From: Dyella acidiphila
GTDB lineage: Bacteria > Pseudomonadota > Gammaproteobacteria > Xanthomonadales > Rhodanobacteraceae
DNA: 64,000 nt
Assembly (NCBI RefSeq): GCF_014863405.1
Contig: NZ_JACZZA010000002.1
Span: 310,001-374,000, forward strand
Direction of reading: 5' to 3'
Shown here piece by piece: positions 26,340 to 34,270 of the stretch (position 1 is the stretch's first letter; each line of letters begins with the position of its first letter). The position numbers and the translations under genes are program-made. A model generated the notes under the pieces. That model saw nothing but the letters and a program-made list of their open reading frames with translations, was not told where the DNA came from and ran no database searches.

Positions 26340-26439
26340 GGATGTTTGGTCGGGATGACGAGATGTGTGGCCCGGGTGATGGGATATGTGGCTGGGATGA
26401 CGGGATGTGCGGCAGGGCTGACGGAATGTGGTGCGACGG
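26335..26439. repeat. Five 21-bp degenerate tandem repeats
   Basis: TGACGGGATG-type units begin at 26335, 26356, 26377, 26398 and 26419, exactly 21 bp apart, directly continuing from the end of the REP pair. Confidence 0.85.
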
Positions 26440-26455
26440 GAGATAGGTGCCAGCC

Positions 26456-27646
26456 ATGAACACTTACCTCAATGCACTCGGCGTGATCTGCAATCTCGGC
26501 AGCGGCAAGTCCGCCGTGGCCGAAGCCTTGTTCGCGGGCGACGACCGCGGTATCCGTCCCACCGACGGCTGGATTCCGGGCCATCACCCGCCGCTCGGCA
26601 ACGTGCAGGCGCAACTGCCGGCGATACCGGAAGCGTTGCGCGGGCACCGCGATAATCGGAATAACCGCCTGCTGCTGGCTGCCGCGCTGCAAATCGAAAC
26701 GGATATCCGCGCGGCCATCGCACGCTATGGCCAGGCGCGCATCGGCGTGGTGCTCGGCACCAGCACCACCGGTATCGAGGAAGCCACGCAAGGCATCGGC
26801 GGCTACCGTCGCGACGGTGCATGGCCGGCGGATTACCGCTACGCCCATCAGGAACTGGGGGCGCCGGCCGAATTCCTGGCCGAATGGCTGGAACTGGCGG
26901 GCCCCAGCTACAGCATTTCCACCGCGTGTACTTCCGGCGCGCGCGCGCTGCTGAGTGCGCAGCGACTGTTGCGCATGGGGCTGTGCGATGCGGTGCTGTG
27001 CGGCGGCGTGGATACTTTGTGCCGCCTGGCCATCAACGGTTTCCATGCGCTGGAAGCGGTGGATATGCAGCGCTGCGATCCGTTTTCCAGGCATCGCCGC
27101 GGCATCAATATCGGCGAAGCGGCGGCGCTGTTCCTGATGACGCGTGAGCAAGGCGCGGTGCAGTTGTTCGGCGGCGGCGCGAGCTCGGATGCATACCACA
27201 TGTCATCGCCCGATCCGCAGGGGGCCGGCGCGCAGCAGGCGATGCGCGAAGCCTTGCGCAAGGCTGGCCTGGAGGCGACGCAGATCGACTACATCAACCT
27301 GCATGGCACCGCCACCGAACACAACGACAGCATGGAAAGCCGGGCGATTGCCGCGATGTTTCCGCCGGGAGTGCCGTGCTCGTCCACCAAGTCGCTGACC
27401 GGTCATACGCTGGCTGCGGCCGGTGCGCTGGAAGCTGCCTTCTGCTGGCTCAGCCTGGTCGACGAACGCACTGAACGGCGCCTGCCGCCGCATGTATGGG
27501 ATGGCGAAGCGGATACCGCGTTGCCGCCCCTGAACCTGATTCCGCCCGGCAGCCATCTGCCGGCGCAAGGGCGCCGCTATCTGCTGAGCAACTCCTTCGC
27601 CTTCGGCGGCAACAATGCCGCGCTGGTGCTGGGAGATGCGGCATGA
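26456..27646 (+). CDS. Beta-ketoacyl-ACP synthase (pigment KS 2)
   Basis: This 396-aa condensing enzyme has a complete catalytic triad: Cys158 (ISTACTSGARAL), His283 (NLHGTATEHND) and His317 (KSLTGHTLAAAGALE). It ends in SNSFAFGGNNAAL. The sequence is clearly different from KS 1, so the two probably act at different stages or as partners. ATG 26456 has GGAGATAGG upstream. The stop overlaps the next dehydratase start by four bases. Confidence 0.92.
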   Translation: MNTYLNALGVICNLGSGKSAVAEALFAGDDRGIRPTDGWIPGHHPPLGNVQAQLPAIPEALRGHRDNRNNRLLLAAALQIETDIRAAIARYGQARIGVVLGTSTTGIEEATQGIGGYRRDGAWPADYRYAHQELGAPAEFLAEWLELAGPSYSISTACTSGARALLSAQRLLRMGLCDAVLCGGVDTLCRLAINGFHALEAVDMQRCDPFSRHRRGINIGEAAALFLMTREQGAVQLFGGGASSDAYHMSSPDPQGAGAQQAMREALRKAGLEATQIDYINLHGTATEHNDSMESRAIAAMFPPGVPCSSTKSLTGHTLAAAGALEAAFCWLSLVDERTERRLPPHVWDGEADTALPPLNLIPPGSHLPAQGRRYLLSNSFAFGGNNAALVLGDAA

Positions 27647-28107
27647 ACTGGCCGGTTGCCGACGTGCTGCCGCATGCGGGCGAGATGATTTTGCTCGATC
27701 GCATCGAAGCACTGCATAGCGAACGCATCGTCTGCAGCAGAACCTTGCGTGCCGGCGGCATGTTCCAGGATGCACACGGCAACCTGCCGGCCTGGGCCGG
27801 GGTGGAATTGATGGCGCAGGCGATTGCCGCCTGGTCCGGCTGCCGCGCGCGCGCCGAACAGCAGCCGGTGCAACTGGGCTTTCTGCTCGGCACGCGGCAG
27901 TATCGTTGCAATGCAGAAGTCTTTCCGCTCGGCGCATGCCTGCGTATCGAAGCCGAGCGGGATTTTCACGACGAGCACGGCATGGCGGTATTCAGTTGCC
28001 GCATCGATGCCGGCGAGCTGCACGCCGAAGCGCGCTTGAATGTCTACCGTCCGCCGGATGCGGAGGCATTTTTCCAACACCTTGCGGGAGCGACCCAGCA
28101 TGACTGA
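27643..28107 (+). CDS. ApeP-like 3-hydroxyacyl-ACP dehydratase
   Basis: The 154-aa hotdog protein follows the pattern of the short dehydratase found after the second ketosynthase in aryl polyene loci. It starts VADVLPHAGEMILLDRI, with catalytic-type His in LPHAGEM, and has WAGVELMAQAIAAWSG on the long helix. With the other dehydratase and the ketoreductase it would create the conjugated double bonds. It overlaps KS 2 by four and the ketoreductase by eight bases. Confidence 0.82.
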   Translation: MNWPVADVLPHAGEMILLDRIEALHSERIVCSRTLRAGGMFQDAHGNLPAWAGVELMAQAIAAWSGCRARAEQQPVQLGFLLGTRQYRCNAEVFPLGACLRIEAERDFHDEHGMAVFSCRIDAGELHAEARLNVYRPPDAEAFFQHLAGATQHD

Positions 28108-28828
28108 CACCGTCCTGGTCACCGGATCCAGCCGTGGCATCGGGCGCGCCATCGCCTTGCGTCTGGCTCACGCCGGCTACGACCTGGTCCTGCATTGCCG
28201 CAGCCGCCGCGACGAAGCCGAACAGGTGCGCGAGGCGATCCATGCGCTGGGCCGCAACGCCCGCGTGCTGCAGTTCGATATTGCCGAGCGCCAGGCCTGC
28301 GCGGCTGCGCTCGAAGCAGATGTGGCGGAACATGGTGCCTATTACGGCGTGGTGTGCAATGCCGGACTCACCCGAGACGGTGCATTTCCCGCGCTCAGCG
28401 ACGAGGACTGGGACCAGGTACTGCGCACCAACCTCGATGGTTTCTACAACGTGCTGCATCCGCTGATCATGCCGATGATCCGCCGCCGTGCCGCCGGGCG
28501 CATCGTCTGCATTACGTCGGTATCGGGCCTGATCGGCAATCGCGGGCAGGTGAATTACAGCGCCTCCAAGGCGGGCGTGATCGGCGCGGCCAAGGCGCTG
28601 GCAGTGGAGCTGGCCAAGCGCAAGATCACTGTCAACTGCGTGGCGCCGGGGCTGATCGATACCGACATGACCAGCGCCGAGGTACCGCTGGAAGAGATTT
28701 TGAAAGTGATTCCGATGCAGCGCGCCGGCACCGCGGAGGAAGTCGCCGCCGCGGTGCAGTTTCTGCTCAGCACAGAAGCGGGCTACATCACGCGGCAAGT
28801 GCTGTCGGTCAACGGCGGCCTGTGCTGA
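28100..28828 (+). CDS. 3-ketoacyl-ACP reductase (FabG-type SDR) of the pigment cluster
   Basis: The 242-aa short-chain dehydrogenase has the NADPH site TGSSRGIGRAIA (residues 8-19), the NAG motif (CNAGLTRDG), the catalytic Ser140, Tyr153 and Lys157 (YSASKAG) and the FabG-like APGLIDTDMT. It reduces the 3-oxoacyl-ACP made by the ketosynthases. It is the last biosynthetic gene of the block, with 34 bases to the next ORF. Confidence 0.92.
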   Translation: MTDTVLVTGSSRGIGRAIALRLAHAGYDLVLHCRSRRDEAEQVREAIHALGRNARVLQFDIAERQACAAALEADVAEHGAYYGVVCNAGLTRDGAFPALSDEDWDQVLRTNLDGFYNVLHPLIMPMIRRRAAGRIVCITSVSGLIGNRGQVNYSASKAGVIGAAKALAVELAKRKITVNCVAPGLIDTDMTSAEVPLEEILKVIPMQRAGTAEEVAAAVQFLLSTEAGYITRQVLSVNGGLC

Positions 28829-28862
28829 AACCTCAACCTTCCACCGAAAGGAGATCGCCGGC

Positions 28863-29297
28863 ATGAAAGCAAGCACCCTGGCGCTGATCGCGCTGCTGTT
28901 GGCCGTACCCGGTCTGAGCATGGCCGCCGACAAGATTGTGCACTTCCCGTACCAGGATGCGATCGATGCCGCCACCAAGGCCGGCAAGCTGGATGGCACG
29001 GTGAAGTTCTACTTCGCCGGCAATACGCCGAATGGCCAGGTGACGGTGCTGGATGAAATGACGATCAACCGCAAGACCAACGCCTTCGGCAAACAGGACC
29101 GCACGACCTGCGACTGGGTGCTGCAGTCGGTGCTGATTGCGCTGCAGGACTCGGCGAAGAAGGCCGGTGCAAATGCCGTGGTCGATATCGTCAGCGATTA
29201 CGACAACGAGTATCGCGATGCCCAGAACTACGAATGCCATGTGGGCTTTTTGATGTCCGGCGTAGTGCTGAAAGGCAAGCTGGCAAAAGTGCAGTAA
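28863..29297 (+). CDS. Small exported protein at the 3' end of the pigment operon
   Basis: The 144-aa protein has a clear signal peptide (LALIALLLAVPGLSMAA). The mature domain includes TVKFYFAGNTPNGQVTVLDEM, GKQDRTTCDWVLQSVLIALQDSAKKAGANAVVDIVSDY and a second Cys in YECHVGF that could pair with the first. Homologues are often labelled excinuclease ATPase subunit, which a secreted 15-kDa protein cannot be. The middle resembles the YbjQ/dodecin-like alpha/beta fold, where a helix precedes NAVVD. ATG 28863 has AAGGAG upstream. Its link to pigment export is only positional. Confidence 0.65.
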   Translation: MKASTLALIALLLAVPGLSMAADKIVHFPYQDAIDAATKAGKLDGTVKFYFAGNTPNGQVTVLDEMTINRKTNAFGKQDRTTCDWVLQSVLIALQDSAKKAGANAVVDIVSDYDNEYRDAQNYECHVGFLMSGVVLKGKLAKVQ

Positions 29298-29380
29298 AAC
29301 CCATCCCACCGGATTCACTCCCGCTCCCCTCCGGGGAGAGGGCCGGGGTGAGGGGCCGCGCTTGCCTCAGGCAACACGAC
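29298..29380. repeat. Palindromic repeat copy preceding the 115-bp array
   Basis: A copy of the GC-rich palindrome family with a GGGGTGAGGGG arm lies at about 29320-29355, in the orientation opposite to the copies in the following array. Confidence 0.8.
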
Positions 29381-29840
29381 TGACGCGCAGTCAAAGCTTT
29401 TCATCCATCGTCACAACTACCTTCCCGGCAAGGTTGCCCCCTCACCCCAACCCTCTCCCCACAGGGGAGAGGGAGTAATACCCCGCGTACTGATGGGCTG
29501 TGCAGTCAAAGCTTTTCTTCCCTCGCCACAACTATCTTCCCAGCAAGATTGCCCCCTCACCCCTGCCCTCTCCCCGCAGGGGAGAGGGGGTAATACCCCG
29601 CGTACTGATGCGCTGCGCAGTCAAAGCTTTTCTTCCCCCGCCACAACTACCTTCCCAGCAAGATTGCCCCCTCACCCCAGCCCTCTCCCCGCAGGGGAGA
29701 GGGAGTAATACCCTGCGCACTGATGGGCTGCGCAGTCGAAGCTTTTCTTCCCTCGCCACCACTACCTTCCCGGCAAAATTGCCCCCTCACCCCAGCCCTC
29801 TCCCCGCAGGGGAGAGGGGGTAACACCTCGCATACTGATG
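29381..29840. repeat. Tandem array of four 115-bp units
   Basis: TTGCCCCCTCACC recurs at 29434, 29549, 29664 and 29779 (the first unit has the same spacing), exactly 115 bp apart. Each unit contains one CCCTCTCCCCGCAGGGGAG palindrome plus a conserved linker with GCAGTCAAAGCTTTTC. No protein gene is supported in the 614-bp gap between 29298 and 29911. Confidence 0.95.
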
Positions 29841-29911
29841 CGCCGCGTCAGACCCCGCACCCCGCCCTGCGCTACACTTTGCCGGCTAAATCCCCGCCCC
29901 AGGAGTCCGTG

Positions 29912-31069
29912 ATGCGTCCGTTCCCGCTCGGTGAAGAGATCGATTTGTTGCGTGAAAGCGTGGCGGCCTTTGCGGAGAAGGAGATCGCTCCACGTGCCGC
30001 CCACATCGACCAGGAAAACCTGTTCCCGCACGACCTGTGGCGGAAGATGGGCGACCTGGGCCTGCTCGGCATCACGGTGCCGGAGGAATACGGCGGTAGC
30101 GGCATGGGTTTCCTCGCCCATATGGTGGCGATGGAAGAGATCTCGCGCGCCTCGGGCTCGGTAGGCTTGTCGTACGGCGCGCATTCCAACCTGTGCGTGC
30201 AGAACATCTTCCATAACGGCAACGAAGCGCAGCGCCGCAAATACATTCCCAAGCTGTCGTCGGGCGAATACGTGGGTGCGCTGGCGATGAGCGAGCCCGG
30301 CGCGGGCTCGGACGTGGTCGGCTCGATGAGCTGCAAGGCCGAACAGCGCGGCGACGTGTGGGTGGCCAACGGCACGAAGATGTGGATCACCAACGGCCCC
30401 GATGCCGATGTGCTGCTGGTCTACATGCGCACCGCGCCGCGCGTGGCAGGCAGCCGCTGCATGACGGCCTTTATCGTCGAAAAAGGCATGAAGGGTTTCA
30501 GCACCGCGCAGAAGCTGGACAAGCTCGGCATGCGCGGCTCCAACACTTGCGAACTGGTGTTCGAGGATTGCGAAATTCCCGCCGAAAACATCGTGGGCGA
30601 AGTGAACGAAGGCGTGCGCGTGCTGATGAGCGGGCTGGATACGGAGCGCCTGGTATTGTCCGGCGGCCCGATCGGCCTGATGCAGGCGGCGCTGGACCTG
30701 GCGTTGCCCTATGTGCGCGAACGCAAGCAGTTCAATGCACCGATCGGCACCTTCGGCGTGATGCAGGCGAAAATCGCCGACATGTATACCAAGCTGCAGA
30801 GTTCGCGCGGCTTCGCCTATATGGTGGCGCGCGAGTTCGATGCGGGCTTCAAGTCGCGAATCGATCCGGCGGCGTGTCTGCTCAATGCGTCGGAGCATGC
30901 GGTGCAGGTGGCGCTGGAGGCGATCCAGACGCTGGGCGGCAATGGCTATATCAACGAGTTCCCGGCCGGACGCCTGCTGCGCGATGCGAAACTGTATGAG
31001 ATCGGCGCGGGCACCAATGAAATCCGGCGCATGCTGATTGGGCGCGAGCTGTTTCACGGCAAGGCGTGA
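29912..31069 (+). CDS. ivd: Isovaleryl-CoA dehydrogenase
   Basis: This FAD enzyme oxidises isovaleryl-CoA to 3-methylcrotonyl-CoA in leucine degradation. The 385-aa protein has the acyl-CoA dehydrogenase FAD and substrate motifs ([69 protein letters not shown]). It also has the isovaleryl-specific catalytic glutamate in [16 protein letters not shown] (Glu245) rather than the C-terminal position of short-chain enzymes. ATG 29912 follows AGGAG. The downstream pathway enzymes lie at 36081, 44998, 46473 and 48497. Confidence 0.93.
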   Translation: MRPFPLGEEIDLLRESVAAFAEKEIAPRAAHIDQENLFPHDLWRKMGDLGLLGITVPEEYGGSGMGFLAHMVAMEEISRASGSVGLSYGAHSNLCVQNIFHNGNEAQRRKYIPKLSSGEYVGALAMSEPGAGSDVVGSMSCKAEQRGDVWVANGTKMWITNGPDADVLLVYMRTAPRVAGSRCMTAFIVEKGMKGFSTAQKLDKLGMRGSNTCELVFEDCEIPAENIVGEVNEGVRVLMSGLDTERLVLSGGPIGLMQAALDLALPYVRERKQFNAPIGTFGVMQAKIADMYTKLQSSRGFAYMVAREFDAGFKSRIDPAACLLNASEHAVQVALEAIQTLGGNGYINEFPAGRLLRDAKLYEIGAGTNEIRRMLIGRELFHGKA

Positions 31070-31082
31070 GCCACCGATATAC

Positions 31083-31120
31083 CTCAGCGTCATTCCGGCG
31101 CAGGCCGGAATGACGCTGAG
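31083..31120. repeat. Perfect 17-bp palindrome between convergent genes
   Basis: CTCAGCGTCATTCCGGC pairs perfectly with its complement across a four-base loop. It is a single REP-type hairpin placed 13 bases after the ivd stop and 30 bases after the convergent autotransporter gene. It may act as a bidirectional transcript end. Confidence 0.85.
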
Positions 31121-31150
31121 CAACGTGGATGCGCTGGGGCCGTTCCCGCT

Positions 31151-34030
31151 TTAGAACCGCAAGCTGTAATTGAGCGTCCCCATCGCCGCCCGCTCATGCT
31201 GGGCGCTGTACTCATCCACGCCGAACGACAGGTTCGAGCGCAGCGAGAAACGCCAGTCCAGCGACAACCCCGCCACACTGCCGTAGCGCGACAAGCCAAT
31301 GCCTTCGATCGGGGTGAACTGCTGCACGGCGGTGAAGCTCGCATTGGGCAGCACGCCATGCATGGCGAAGGCGTCCTGCCATAGCAAGCGCGCCTGCAGG
31401 CTCAGCTGGGTGCCGTTGGCCATGGTCCACTGGCGCGAACTGCGCAGGCCGAAACCGCCCTGCCAGCGCTGGATGGTCTGCGTATTCGACATCAGCCCGA
31501 AGCCATCGCCACCGGCTTCGTTGAAACCATCACGCTCCACCGTGGCGTATTCAAGGTCTGCGTAAGGTGTGAACTTCCAGTTGCCGAAGTTGAAGCGATA
31601 ACCACTCTCGCTGTACGCCACGTCATAGCGTCCATTGCTGAAGCTCGAGACGCCGGCGGTCTGTCCACCGAGAATCAGCTCGCGCCGCGTATTCTGCCAA
31701 TCGCTGCCAACGCCGAAGCGGCCCATCGCATACCAATTGCCGCTGACCACGCCGCCATAAATCATGCCTTCCAGCGCGCGGCTGAAGCCCTGGTCCGCAC
31801 TTTGCTCCAGATTGCCCAGCCCTTGGCTTTGGCTGATCGCATAACCCACGATGCCGCCATTGCCGATGCCGCGGTCGCCGCCGATCATCGCGCCGTTGAG
31901 CTGAAAGCCCAGGCTGTCGAAACCGCTGCGCGAGAGGCTGCCCTGGTAACCCAGGTTCTGCGACCAGCTCTGGAATTTATTCAGCGCGAGCTGCTGCGGA
32001 TGATCGAGCAGATTGTCGAAGCGGTCGGACAAGGCACGCGTATCGGCGTCGATGGCTTCGAAGGTCATCGCCGCGCTGGCCGCGTACATCTGGCCGGAAA
32101 GGCTGTTCAAGGATTGCTGCATGGCCGCCACCGACGACGTCTGCTGCAGATTCGCTGCACCGTTGACGAAGCTGCCCGGCAGGGCCTGCGCGCTGGCACC
32201 GTTCTGGATCGCGCTGTTGATGGTATTGAAGGCACCCTGCACGCGCTCGGCGGCAGCAAACGTAGCGGCGGAATACGGCAGCCCCTGAATGGTTGCCACG
32301 TTGACTTGCGTCACATTGAGGTATGCATCGTTTGCGTCGTAAGCCAAGGTCGCGGTCAGCAACACGGACGATGGTGTGGTGATGCCGCCGACGAAGGTGC
32401 CGGTCAGACCCTGTGTCGCAGACAACACGGTGGTTTTGTTGTTGACCTTGTAGCCCGTATCGGCGCCGTAGACATACAACGAGGCATACGCGCCGGGATT
32501 GTTGACCAGCGTGGCGCTGCCATTGATGACCAATGCCGATCCCAGCGGCACCGCCAGGCGGCCGCCGCTCTGGGTGTAGGCGCCGGTCATGGTCAGGTTG
32601 CTGCTGCCGACCACCAGGCTGCCTTGATTATTGGTCACCGCGCCATTGATCAGCGGAATCGACGCATTGAGTGAACTGCCGGTGATCGCCAGGGTCGCGT
32701 TCGGCGCAATAGTGACGTTCGAAGCCAGCGACACCGCATTCAAGGTACCGCCGTTCACCGTAGTGCCACCGGTATAGGTGGCAGGCTGGCTGAGCGTGAG
32801 CGTGCCCGGGCCATTCATGACCAGGCCGCCCAAACCCGAGATCGGATTGTTCCAGCTCGAATTGCCGCTGAAAGCCACCGTGACATCGCCCCAGTTGAAC
32901 TGCTCCGGGCCGTTCACCGCTGCGCCGACATTCAGCACGCCATAGCCGAAGGTGGTATTGGGCTGCGCGCCGATGGGCGTGGCGGTGCCCAGCAGCGTCT
33001 GCTGTACCAGGTAATTGGAGAAGTACGGATAGGCCTGCCACACCAAGGCCGCGGCACCGGATACCGCAGGGGCCGCAAACGAGGTGCCTTCAACGATGTA
33101 GTAGCTGGGATTGGTGGTGGTGGCGAGGGTGTCCTTGTCCAGCACGATCACATCGCCCGGCGCCGCCAGGCAGTAACTTTTTGCCTGGCCGCACTGGTTG
33201 GAATAACTGTCCAGCTGGGTGGGGTTGTTGCTGTTCAAGGCCACCGCTACCAGCCAGCCCTGCTGTAGTGCCGCGTCTTTCGCCACGGTGGGCAGCATGG
33301 CAATGGTGCTGGGATTGGTCTGCGAATCGTTGCCCGCGGCAAATACCACCAGGCCGTTGTGCTGCGTGACGAAGGACGAATACGCCGCATCGAAAGCCTG
33401 GTTCAAAGATGCATTGGTGGTATCCCAGGTAATGCCGCCCCAGGAATTGTTCATGATCTGCACATTGCTGCTGATCATCTGGGCGGTGACGCTCTGCAGG
33501 AATTGCGCGTCGGAGGTGGTGACCTGCGAAGGTGCGGAGGAGCCGTTATCGTCGGGGGCGTTGTCGTCGATGATGCGTGCCGACACCAGGCTCGCACCCG
33601 GCGCGATGCCGCCGGCAAACTGTGCGAACGGTGCGCCGGCGGCAACCTGCGCCACCCAGGTGCCATGCCCCACCACATCGGGAATGGCGGTGTTGTTCTG
33701 GCTTGGATCGACATCGATGATCTGCTGGATCACCCGCCCGGCCACGGCCGGATTGTTCGGCATGATGCCGCTGTCGACCACGCCGATGGTTACACCCTTG
33801 CCGGTATAGCCCTGGATGTGCGCGGCATACGTGTTGGTGATGGCGAGCTGCGCATTGATCGGCGGCGTCGGCACATTGCTGCTGGGCGACGGTGTAGGCG
33901 TGGGCGAGGTGGACGAGGACGACTTGACGTTGCTGCTGCCGCCACCTCCCCCGCATGCGCTCAGACCCAGCGCAAGGCAAATCAAGACGGCGACTTCACG
34001 GCGGCGCCAGGCCGGCATTCCGGTTGCCAT
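31151..34030 (-). CDS. Lipidated subtilisin-like autotransporter protease
   Basis: The 959-aa type V secreted protease has a lipoprotein-type signal (LALGLSAC, Cys26) and a Gly/Ser/Thr/Pro linker. Its S8 domain has Asp86 (VVDSG), His122 (VVGHGTWVA) and Ser317 (GTSFAAPAVSG). It then has a passenger beta-helix with autotransporter-associated repeats (GPGTLTLSQPATYTGGTTVN). A C-terminal beta barrel of about 280 residues ends in the classical YSLRF terminus. The lipid anchor recalls SphB1-type maturation proteases that stay at the cell surface; the substrate is unknown. ATG 34030 follows GGGGTAAG. It is convergent with ivd and divergent from the thiolase gene. Confidence 0.9.
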   Translation of the reverse strand: MATGMPAWRRREVAVLICLALGLSACGGGGGSSNVKSSSSTSPTPTPSPSSNVPTPPINAQLAITNTYAAHIQGYTGKGVTIGVVDSGIMPNNPAVAGRVIQQIIDVDPSQNNTAIPDVVGHGTWVAQVAAGAPFAQFAGGIAPGASLVSARIIDDNAPDDNGSSAPSQVTTSDAQFLQSVTAQMISSNVQIMNNSWGGITWDTTNASLNQAFDAAYSSFVTQHNGLVVFAAGNDSQTNPSTIAMLPTVAKDAALQQGWLVAVALNSNNPTQLDSYSNQCGQAKSYCLAAPGDVIVLDKDTLATTTNPSYYIVEGTSFAAPAVSGAAALVWQAYPYFSNYLVQQTLLGTATPIGAQPNTTFGYGVLNVGAAVNGPEQFNWGDVTVAFSGNSSWNNPISGLGGLVMNGPGTLTLSQPATYTGGTTVNGGTLNAVSLASNVTIAPNATLAITGSSLNASIPLINGAVTNNQGSLVVGSSNLTMTGAYTQSGGRLAVPLGSALVINGSATLVNNPGAYASLYVYGADTGYKVNNKTTVLSATQGLTGTFVGGITTPSSVLLTATLAYDANDAYLNVTQVNVATIQGLPYSAATFAAAERVQGAFNTINSAIQNGASAQALPGSFVNGAANLQQTSSVAAMQQSLNSLSGQMYAASAAMTFEAIDADTRALSDRFDNLLDHPQQLALNKFQSWSQNLGYQGSLSRSGFDSLGFQLNGAMIGGDRGIGNGGIVGYAISQSQGLGNLEQSADQGFSRALEGMIYGGVVSGNWYAMGRFGVGSDWQNTRRELILGGQTAGVSSFSNGRYDVAYSESGYRFNFGNWKFTPYADLEYATVERDGFNEAGGDGFGLMSNTQTIQRWQGGFGLRSSRQWTMANGTQLSLQARLLWQDAFAMHGVLPNASFTAVQQFTPIEGIGLSRYGSVAGLSLDWRFSLRSNLSFGVDEYSAQHERAAMGTLNYSLRF

Positions 34031-34175
34031 AGCACTTACCCCTATTGACTATGTTGGTCCCCACAACACATCGGCATGCCGCCATCCCAGAGGCGACATG
34101 CGTGCATAGCTTATGCGCATGATTTATAGGAAAGCGAGCGCAACAGCGCCGTGATTTCTCACGAAAAATTCAAGT

Positions 34176-34205
34176 TTGCTGCTTTGCATCGAGGGCTGCG
34201 ATAAT
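34176..34205 (+). promoter_or_regulatory. Sigma70-like promoter of the thiolase gene
   Basis: TTGCTG (34176-34181) and GATAAT (34200-34205) are separated by 18 bp and lie 65 bp upstream of the thiolase start codon. Confidence 0.5.
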
Positions 34206-34270
34206 CCGCAAGTTATTTCCCCAGCGTGGCCCTTGGCGGGGTACGCACCAAAGCTCCTTCGGAGACCAGC

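Larger units (their letters stand above)
26220..26459 (+). other. Repeat-filled open frame bridging methyltransferase and KS 2
   Basis: This 79-codon frame starts at an ATGA overlap with the methyltransferase stop and stops at an ATGA overlap with the KS 2 start. Its content is a REP pair (VIPAKAGTQ and WAPAFAGVT) followed by 21-bp repeats that give a seven-residue periodic peptide (GMTRCVA, RVMGYVA, GMTGCAA, GLTECGA). It matches no family I know. It is probably repeat DNA that happens to, or is selected to, keep translation coupled. Confidence 0.35.
15645..29297 (+). other. Aryl polyene / xanthomonadin-type pigment gene cluster
   Basis: Seventeen plus-strand genes, mostly overlapping by 4-13 bases, encode the parts of an aryl polyene pathway: two ACPs, two ketosynthases, a chain-length-factor-like protein, two hotdog dehydratases, a ketoreductase, a thioesterase, a methyltransferase, a GT2 glycosyltransferase, two acyltransferases, a COG4648 membrane protein, a LolA-like carrier and an MMPL exporter. 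The content matches ape and xanthomonadin loci. Missing are an intact 4- or 3-hydroxybenzoate/coumarate-type ligase, an aryl ammonia lyase, a chorismatase and a halogenase; these may lie elsewhere. Palindromic repeats interrupt the operon at 20975-21188 and 26224-26455. Confidence 0.9.

Noticed and set aside
29493-29823. Short plus-strand frames in the 115-bp array
   Set aside because: Their peptide is a direct read-out of the tandem palindromes ([11 protein letters not shown] type) without start signals.
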